Positions 40,100-45,231 of a stretch of 45,231 nucleotides of DNA are shown one piece after another. The DNA comes from Sperchopsis tessellata (lineage: Eukaryota > Arthropoda > Insecta > Coleoptera > Hydrophilidae): the NCBI GenBank assembly GCA_033557685.1, contig JAWQRN010000052.1, positions 1-45,231 on the forward strand. Direction: 5' to 3'. The notes beneath the pieces are model-generated. The model made no database searches. It saw nothing but the letters and a program-made list of their open reading frames with translations, and was not told where the DNA came from. The translations under genes were made by a program, and so were the position numbers. Within the stretch, counting starts at the first letter, position 1, and each line of letters starts with the position of its first letter.

Positions 40100-41315
40100 A
40101 TACTATTATGTTTACTATTCGGCTGAATGTACACGTCTTAGATGTAAAATTAAAACTGATCTAAGAACTAGCTACAGCGAATTTACCCACAAATCTGAGC
40201 AATCCTTCAAAATCAACCCCAAAGATTTAAAAAACTACATGAACAACTTAAAAACCAGTTCCTCAATACTATCCACTATGACATATAATAATTTAAATAT
40301 TTCCCATCTTCAGGATATTGTAGAAAATTTCATTAAATTTTTTAAGTGTCTACACAGCGAACTCCGATAACACTGCTAGTGCTCAAACCTCTAACTCTGA
40401 CTCTAATATTCATTGCTTAAACTCACTCACTAAAGACTATAATAAAATTTCTCAACAAAACGAACCCATCACTTTCAGTTGGCCCAGATTTTATCCCTGG
40501 ATTTATTCTTAAAGATTGCCGTCATATTCTAGCAACACCCTGGGAAATTCTATTCAAACCGTCCCTCAAAACAAGCACCTTTCCAACTAGTTGGAAACTC
40601 ACCCACGTAATCCCCATATTCAAACCAGGAAACTCATCTGATATCAAAAACTATCGACCAATAGCCATTCCATCTATTTTGCCAAGGTTTTTGAGTCCTG
40701 TCTTTACGATGCTATTTATTCACATGTACCACAAGACAGATATCTATTCATCAGCATGGTTTCATGCAACAGAGATCCACTACTAGTAACTTATATTCAC
40801 TCAATTATCTCAACAGTTGACCAACAAGGTCAAGTTGATGTCATATACATTGACTTTGCTAAGGCATTTGATCGTATAGATCACAATATTGTCATCCGTA
40901 AACCTAAGAACTTGGGTCTCTCCGATACCCTATCTGACCTCTTCTCATCTTATCTTTCTCACCGTCTTTTCTGTTGTTCATCATCTTGGACATTCATCTG
41001 ATTCTTTCATGACTACTTCTGGTGTTCCTTAAGGCTCAAACGTTGGACCCCTTCTGTTTTTGTTATCTGTCGATAACATCACCCTTACAAAACCATAAAC
41101 TTCTCTTTGGTGATGATTTAAAGATATATGCTCAAATACATAGCCTCCAAGATTGCAGATCTCTACAAGATGATCTCATCCGGCTAGCCAACTGGTGTGA
41201 CTCAATCAAATTGCATCTTAATACTGACAAATGCAAAGTTGTAAGCTACAGTTGACAATCAAATCCCATAAACTTCCCGTATAGTTTATCCAGCTATCCG
41301 CTAAGTCGCTGTGAT
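40100..41315 (+). pseudogene. Jockey-like ORF2, RT part
   Basis: The pre-RT region reads RTSYSEFTHKSEQSFKINPK, DLKNYMNNLKTSSS and NISHLQDIVENFIKFF. RT blocks are an NYRPI-like segment (IKNYRPIAIPSI at about 40640), VDVIYIDFAKAFDRIDHNIV as motif A (40830-40890), a QGSNVGPLLFLLSV-type segment at about 41030, and LLFGDDLKIYAQIHS at 41100-41140, where the usual FADD is FGDD. WCDSIKLHLNTDKCKVVSYS closes the segment at 41255. Several stops and frameshifts occur upstream (for example 40340-40360, 40500-40700 and 41000-41030). RT of this type makes cDNA directly on nicked target DNA. Confidence 0.75.
41311..41315. repeat. Target-site duplication GTGAT (left copy) of gypsy element D
   Basis: GTGAT before the 5' LTR pairs with GTGAC (44242-44246) after the 3' LTR. 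Four of five bases agree, consistent with one later mutation or a 4-bp duplication. Confidence 0.6.
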
Positions 41316-41543
41316 TGTTGTATATTTGTATATATTTAAGAAGAAAACAACAGTTGACAATACCGAATGTCCACCATAGGAACTAGTTTTCGGATGCGTT
41401 ATCCCCATTTGCTAGCATGCCCTCTCATCTTGTGTAAGCTTACTGTATAACCTAATATATATAGTTGTTGATAGTTGACAATAAATATTTAGTTACCAAA
41501 CCAGTGTTTAATTAATAACTCTACCGCTCGATAAACTAAAATA
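41316..41543 (+). repeat. Element D 5' LTR (228 bp)
   Basis: It starts TGTTGTATATTTG and ends CTAAAATA. It aligns end to end with the 3' LTR, with one 3-nt indel and roughly 17 substitutions counted by eye. The last base pair of the usual CA end is mutated to TA. Confidence 0.88.
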
Positions 41544-41556
41544 TGGTGTCAGATGT
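41544..41556 (+). promoter_or_regulatory. Primer binding site of element D, tRNA-Leu type
   Basis: TGGTGTCAGATGT begins right after the 5' LTR. TGGTGTCAGA matches the complement of the 3' end of a leucine tRNA (CCA included). The match ends after about 10 nt. Confidence 0.55.
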
Positions 41557-41801
41557 AAATACACATAAATTGTAGTAAAACTTGTGATGAGAAAGTAAAC
41601 AATAGTGAAACACGCGGGTCGACGTTAGTAGAAAAGTGACTCAGAACTAGTGTACTATGCTTGTAAACAGTAATTAAAGACTAAAACAGTGCTAAATAAT
41701 TGTCGTGCCGTGCTCGTAAGCAGTAAATTAAAAAAAAAAAGTATAATAAACTTGTACTAAATTTTAATTCAGCAAACAAAACAATAAGTAAAAAAAAAAC
41801 A

Positions 41802-42490
41802 ATGGATTTTAAACCTCCAAAGCCACTAGTGATGCAAGGAAATGCAGACAACTGGCAGACATGGAAACATCAATTTGAATTCTTCATGCTAGCTACAGAG
41901 AGTAATGTAAAATCTGAAATAACAAAAATTGCCATACTGATGACCATCATAGGCAGTGAAGGGGTTAGCAGTATATAACACATTTGATGAAGAAACCAAG
42001 AAAACTTTGGACCTAGTGCTTAAACAACTAGATGAGCACTTTCTACCGAAGATAAATGTTACAATGGAGTCTTATAAATTCAATAATATTGCACAGAAAG
42101 AGAATCAATCGATTGATGCCTATATTACTGACCTTAGAAGGCAAGCAACACTTTTCAGTTTTGAATGCGAAGGTTGTAAAAAAAGTTATGAAGAAAGAAT
42201 GATTCGAGATAGACTAATAATAGGAATCTCGGACCAACACATACAACAGCAGCTAGTAAGAAAGCCTGATTTGGATATTACAAAAATAAAAGATTATTGT
42301 ATTCACCAGGAAGATCAAGCGAATGTTCTCTATATAAATGAAACCTCAACATCGACCTATCGTAAAAGCTGGTTTGAAAATTTATATGTGGCAAGTAAAC
42401 TTATTCAATTTAAGCTAGATAGCGGTGCTGAATCAAGTATTTTCCAGTTAGGATTTTTAATAATTTTACAATTGGTATCAAAAGTAAATT
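41802..42490 (+). pseudogene. Element D Gag and protease
   Basis: ATG 41802 opens MDFKPPKPLVMQGNADNWQT, then KHQFEFFMLATESNVKSEIT. After a frameshift near 41965 it continues as LAVYNTFDEETKKTLDLVLK, FNNIAQKENQSIDAYITDLR, MIRDRLIIGISDQHIQQQLV and IKDYCIHQEDQANVLYINET. This is the capsid region of a retrotransposon Gag of the Mag/CsRn1 type, with the 'R--F--R-Q---E---FV--LR' helical core. The zinc knuckles expected next are deleted: TSTYRKSWFENLYVA leads straight into the protease site FKLDSGAESSI (about 42406-42440). The frame ends at 42490-42492. The role would be particle formation and polyprotein processing. Confidence 0.75.
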
Positions 42491-42492
42491 AG

Positions 42493-43890
42493 CTAAGACA
42501 AATGTTACATTAATTTCATATGATAATTTTAAACTGAAACCACTGGGTGAAATAAAATTGTTATGTAAATTTAAAAATATTATAAAACATATTAAATTCA
42601 TTGTAGTCGATTGCAATGCTCAAGCGTTGCTAGGGTTGAATGATTGCGTTAAGTTTAATTTAATGAAAAGAATCTTTAATGTAGATACCAATAATGAAAA
42701 CATTCTTGAAAAGTTTGACAATGTATTTTCTGGACTAGGTTCGATTCCAGGAAAAATAAATATCACACTAAAAAATGAATATAAACCTGTAATTCAACTT
42801 TTCCTTTATCTTTACATAAGAAATTAAAGAAAGTTTAGACTCTTTAGAATCTTAAAAGGTAATATCCAAAGTCGATAACCCTACCGAGTGGGTCAACAAA
42901 TTGATGATAGTCAAAAACCAAACGGATCATTACGTTTGTGCATAGATCTGAAACCCTTAAATACATTTATCGAACGGGAACATTTTCCAATACCAACTTC
43001 AGAATCTATTATTAGCCAATTAACAGGGAAATCTGTATTTAGCCTTTTTGACATAAAAGATGGGTTTTGGCAGTTGCAACTTAATGAGCAAAGTTCAGAT
43101 CTTTGTACGTTCAATACACCATTTGGCCGCTATCGATTTAATCGATTATCATTTGGTATATGCTCAGCTCCTGAAATATTTCAAAAGAACAATTTTCAGG
43201 TTTTTGGTGATATTCACAACGTATCAATTTATTTTGATGACTTGATTTTCACAGGTAAAAATGAGGAAGAGCATGACTTGCAAGAGCTGAAAAATATAAC
43301 ATAAAATTTAAAATGGAAAAATGCAATTTAAACAAAATAGATTTAAATTCATGGATCTAATTATTTCATCCGAAGATGTAAACCAAAATATGGCAAAAGT
43401 AGATGCTATTTTGAAAATGAAAAATCCGAAGGACAAAACGGAACTCCTTAGATTTTCTGTAAAGAACCAACATTATCGATATTTCACGAAAGTAAAGATT
43501 TAGTTATACAGTGTGATGCGTCAAGTGAATGCTTAGGTTGTTGCCTCATGCAAGATAAACAATTTAACACGGGTTGGAAGAAGGGAAAAGTAATTAATAA
43601 ACTAAATGGTAGGTCATATATGGTAGAAGATGAATATGGTCATCGCTTTAGACGTAACAAAATTTTAAATAAAACCGCTTTAAAGTTTAAAGATATAAAT
43701 TACAATTTAATCTATGATATAGATGATGAAGATTTTAATTCAACCAATATTAATGTACCAAAAAGAAATCATTGATCCACCAAAAAATTTAGAAGTTTAA
43801 CCTGAAAATAATAGAAACAAAAGGCTACGTAAACCTCCAGCCTATCTAGATAATTATTATATAGGAGATTTATTTAACTTGTAAATATAA
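42493..43890 (+). pseudogene. Element D Pol remnant (RT, RNase H fragment, C-terminal tail)
   Basis: The linker to RT includes ALLGLNDCVKFNLMKRIFNV and FDNVFSGLGSIPGKINITLK (42558-42827). RT (42888-43304) reads PNGSLRLCIDLKPLNTFIER, HFPIPTSESIISQLTGKSVF, SLFDIKDGFWQLQLNEQSSD, FGRYRFNRLSFGICSAPEIF and VSIYFDDLIFTGKNEEEHD, with catalytic YFDD at about 43230. The next part (43321-43503) covers the RT end (VDAILKMKNPKDKTELLRF). A short RNase H piece, IQCDASSECLGCCLMQDKQ, follows at 43507-43560 and runs directly into a post-integrase tail: GWKKGKVINKLNGRSYMVED and EYGHRFRRNKI. The RNase H remainder and the integrase are therefore deleted. The reading ends near 43884 (YIGDLFNL). Confidence 0.78.
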
Positions 43891-43999
43891 ATGTAATTAT
43901 TCAATTCATTGTATTAATTGAGTTTGCAAGTTGATTTAGATTTAGAACGTAGTTTTAATACTTAGCATGTATTTTTAGGATTAATTATTTACTTGTTTA

Positions 44000-44010
44000 A
44001 AAGAGGGGCG
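44000..44010 (+). promoter_or_regulatory. Polypurine tract of element D
   Basis: AAAGAGGGGCG lies directly before the TGTTG start of the 3' LTR. It is the expected plus-strand primer site. Confidence 0.5.
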
Positions 44011-44241
44011 TGTTGAATATATGTATATATTTAAGAAGAAGAAGACAACAGTTGGCAATACCGAATGTCCACCATAGGAACTCGTTTCCGTATGCGTTAT
44101 CCCCAGTTGCTAGCGTACCCTCTGATCTTGTATAAGCTTACTGTATAACCTAATACATATAGTTGTTGATAGTTGATAATAAATATTTAGTTACAAAACC
44201 AGTGTTTAATTAATAACTCTACCGCTCGACAAACTAAAACA
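44011..44241 (+). repeat. Element D 3' LTR (231 bp)
   Basis: It starts TGTTGAATATATG and ends CTAAAACA with intact TG...CA ends. It includes AATAAATATTTAG, a candidate polyadenylation signal, as does the 5' copy. Confidence 0.88.
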
Positions 44242-44246
44242 GTGAC
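44242..44246. repeat. Target-site duplication GTGAC (right copy)
   Basis: See the left copy at 41311-41315. Reading through this copy joins the Jockey sequence as R-C-D-G-T-T-D-L-G, which is in frame. Confidence 0.6.
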
Positions 44247-44792
44247 GGCACCACTGATCTTGGCATTAAGTATGATAGTGGCCTAACCTTCAACTCCCAT
44301 ATCACTGAAATGACATCCTCAACACATCGTATGCTTGGATTTATTAGATTTAGTAAAAACTTCTCTGTCCTTACTGCCAATATCCCACATTACTACAAAT
44401 TCATAAAGTCCAAACTTGAAAATGGCTCCGTCATATGGCACCTCCATTATGTAAAATAAGACCTAATGCTTGAACGCGCCCAAAGAAAAATACTGAAGTA
44501 TCTATATTTTAAAAAATTCAAAACCTATCCAGAACAAGGTCTCCCTAATGCTGTTCTACTTGAAATTGTCAATGTGGCCTCTCTTAATGCTCATAGAAAA
44601 GTAATCAATATACAGTTCTTGTACAAACTATTTAATAACCTTGTCGATGATCCCACTTCCTTGTCCCTTCTTAACATTCGTGTTCCATCTACCAATTATA
44701 GGTACGGTAGCTCATTTAATTTTCCAAAATCACGTATCAACCTTCTAATAAACTCTCCTATTCACAGGATACGTCCACTATTTGTTTGATTA
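44247..44792 (+). pseudogene. Jockey-like ORF2, C-terminal part
   Basis: Directly after the gypsy insertion the reading continues TTDLGIKYDSGLTFNSHITE, the 'LG---D--L-F--HI' block that follows the RT palm in Jockey-type proteins. ENGSVIWHLHYVK then meets a stop near 44458. The rest is open (44466-44789): MLERAQRKILKYLYFKKFKT, LEIVNVASLNAHRKVINIQF, LYKLFNNLVDDPTSLSLLNI and RINLLINSPIHRIRPLFV. This is the C-terminal helical region of Jockey ORF2, in which 'E--Q-----' helices precede 'R----D--FL--L-NG--D'. One stop separates the parts. Confidence 0.75.
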
Positions 44793-44937
44793 TTGTCTTA
44801 CTTTTTTTTTGGATTATCTTAGTGTTAATGTGTTTGTGATGTAACTTTTTGAGAAAAACTTTGTAACCTGTTCTGTAAATGGAGTAATCTATAGAGCAGT
44901 GAAACTAAAATAAGATAAAATAAAAAAATAAAACTAG

Positions 44938-45177
44938 CTCAGTAGACAGCAGAATATGAAATATTTTGTTGATTCTATTTTGGTTATATTGTCTGTGTTA
45001 ATTAATCTTTCCCTAAAATATGCTTCCCACAATAACGTAAAATAAACAAATACTTTGCAGAAGCACTAAAATAATTAATTTTACAAAAAAACTACTAAAA
45101 CATTGGAATTAATTTATGTAAGAACGTAAATAATAACAAATCTTAGGTAAATTAAGCAATTTATTAGAAATACATAT

Positions 45178-45182
<5 letters not shown>
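44938..45182. other. AT-rich flank, no gene
   Basis: Nothing recognisable follows the Jockey 3' end until the terminal microsatellite. Confidence 0.5.

Positions 45183-45231
<49 letters not shown>
45183..45231. repeat. TA dinucleotide microsatellite at window end
   Basis: Alternating TA for at least 48 bp, running to the end of the window; its full length is not visible. Confidence 0.95.

Larger units (their letters stand above)
41316..44241 (+). mobile_element. Ty3/gypsy element D with two LTRs, internally deleted
   Basis: Two LTRs (228 and 231 bp) flank gag, protease and RT remnants. RNase H is reduced to a fragment and the integrase core is missing. Total length is 2926 bp; autonomous relatives are usually 4.5-6 kb. 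A primer binding site follows the 5' LTR and a purine-rich tract precedes the 3' LTR. The protease (LDSGAESSI) and RT resemble Mag/CsRn1-type gypsy elements. It is inserted in the Jockey-like element. Confidence 0.85.
40095..44937 (+). mobile_element. Jockey-like non-LTR element, split by gypsy element D
   Basis: The ORF2 RT region (40100-41315) and the C-terminal part with 3' UTR (44247-44937) join exactly across the gypsy insertion at 41316-44241. The 3' end is AAAATAAGATAAAATAAAAA. It is 5'-truncated: ORF1 and the endonuclease are absent. The left border directly follows the A-rich end of the R1-clade element. Confidence 0.75.

Noticed and set aside
1..45231. tRNA, rRNA or CRISPR-like arrays
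   Set aside because: No tRNA T-loop with matching arms was seen on either strand, there is no rRNA-like conserved block, and the tandem repeats found are microsatellites or duplications without spacer structure.

Overview
The window looks like intergenic or heterochromatin-like DNA from an insect genome. It is AT-rich and holds no intact host gene that I can recognise. Almost every stretch with protein similarity is a decayed transposable element, and the repertoire is arthropod in character: errantivirus-type Ty3/gypsy elements with an env gene, BEL/Pao, Mag/CsRn1-like gypsy, Jockey, R1, I-like and CR1-like non-LTR elements, PIF/Harbinger, pogo-like and Tc1/mariner-like DNA transposons. The insect order cannot be decided from the sequence alone. 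All family calls rest on protein motifs read by eye.

Layout from left to right. 0.49-0.78 kb: a minus-strand Tc1/mariner-like transposase C-terminus. 2.165-3.865 kb: a 1.7 kb DNA transposon with long degenerate inverted repeats and a 9-bp flanking repeat (AGTGCACAG), carrying a broken gene of a family repeated in insect genomes. 5.9-10.94 kb: errantivirus-like element A (gag, pol, env remnants). 10.94-11.43 kb: one LTR, followed directly by a tRNA-Ser-type primer binding site and by a second errantivirus, element B (11.43-15.03 kb). B's reverse transcriptase is split by a 1 kb pogo-like fragment inserted at TA.

15.03-24.94 kb: one I-like non-LTR element split twice. A CR1-like element (15.588-17.680) sits inside a zinc knuckle of its ORF1, and a BEL/Pao element with both LTRs (18.160-21.308, 5-bp duplication AATAA) sits further on in ORF1. 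25.1-28.77 kb: a third gypsy element with a 3' LTR. 28.8-29.58 kb: an R1-clade fragment. 29.58-33.07 kb: a PIF/Harbinger element with a Myb-like gene on plus and a transposase on minus. 33.1-35.8 kb: a CR1/L2-like non-LTR element plus another non-LTR 3' end. 36.3-37.9 kb: a second, different PIF/Harbinger element with a BESS-type gene on plus and a transposase on minus. 38.0-40.1 kb: an R1-clade RT remnant. 40.1-44.9 kb: a Jockey-like element split by an internally deleted gypsy element with two LTRs (41.316-44.241, GTGAY duplication). A TA microsatellite closes the window.

No element is intact. Stops, frameshifts and internal deletions occur throughout, so no protein here is expected to be functional as read. 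The most useful content is the set of exact insertion junctions, which give a relative chronology, and the 2.2-3.9 kb transposon, whose superfamily I could not assign with certainty.
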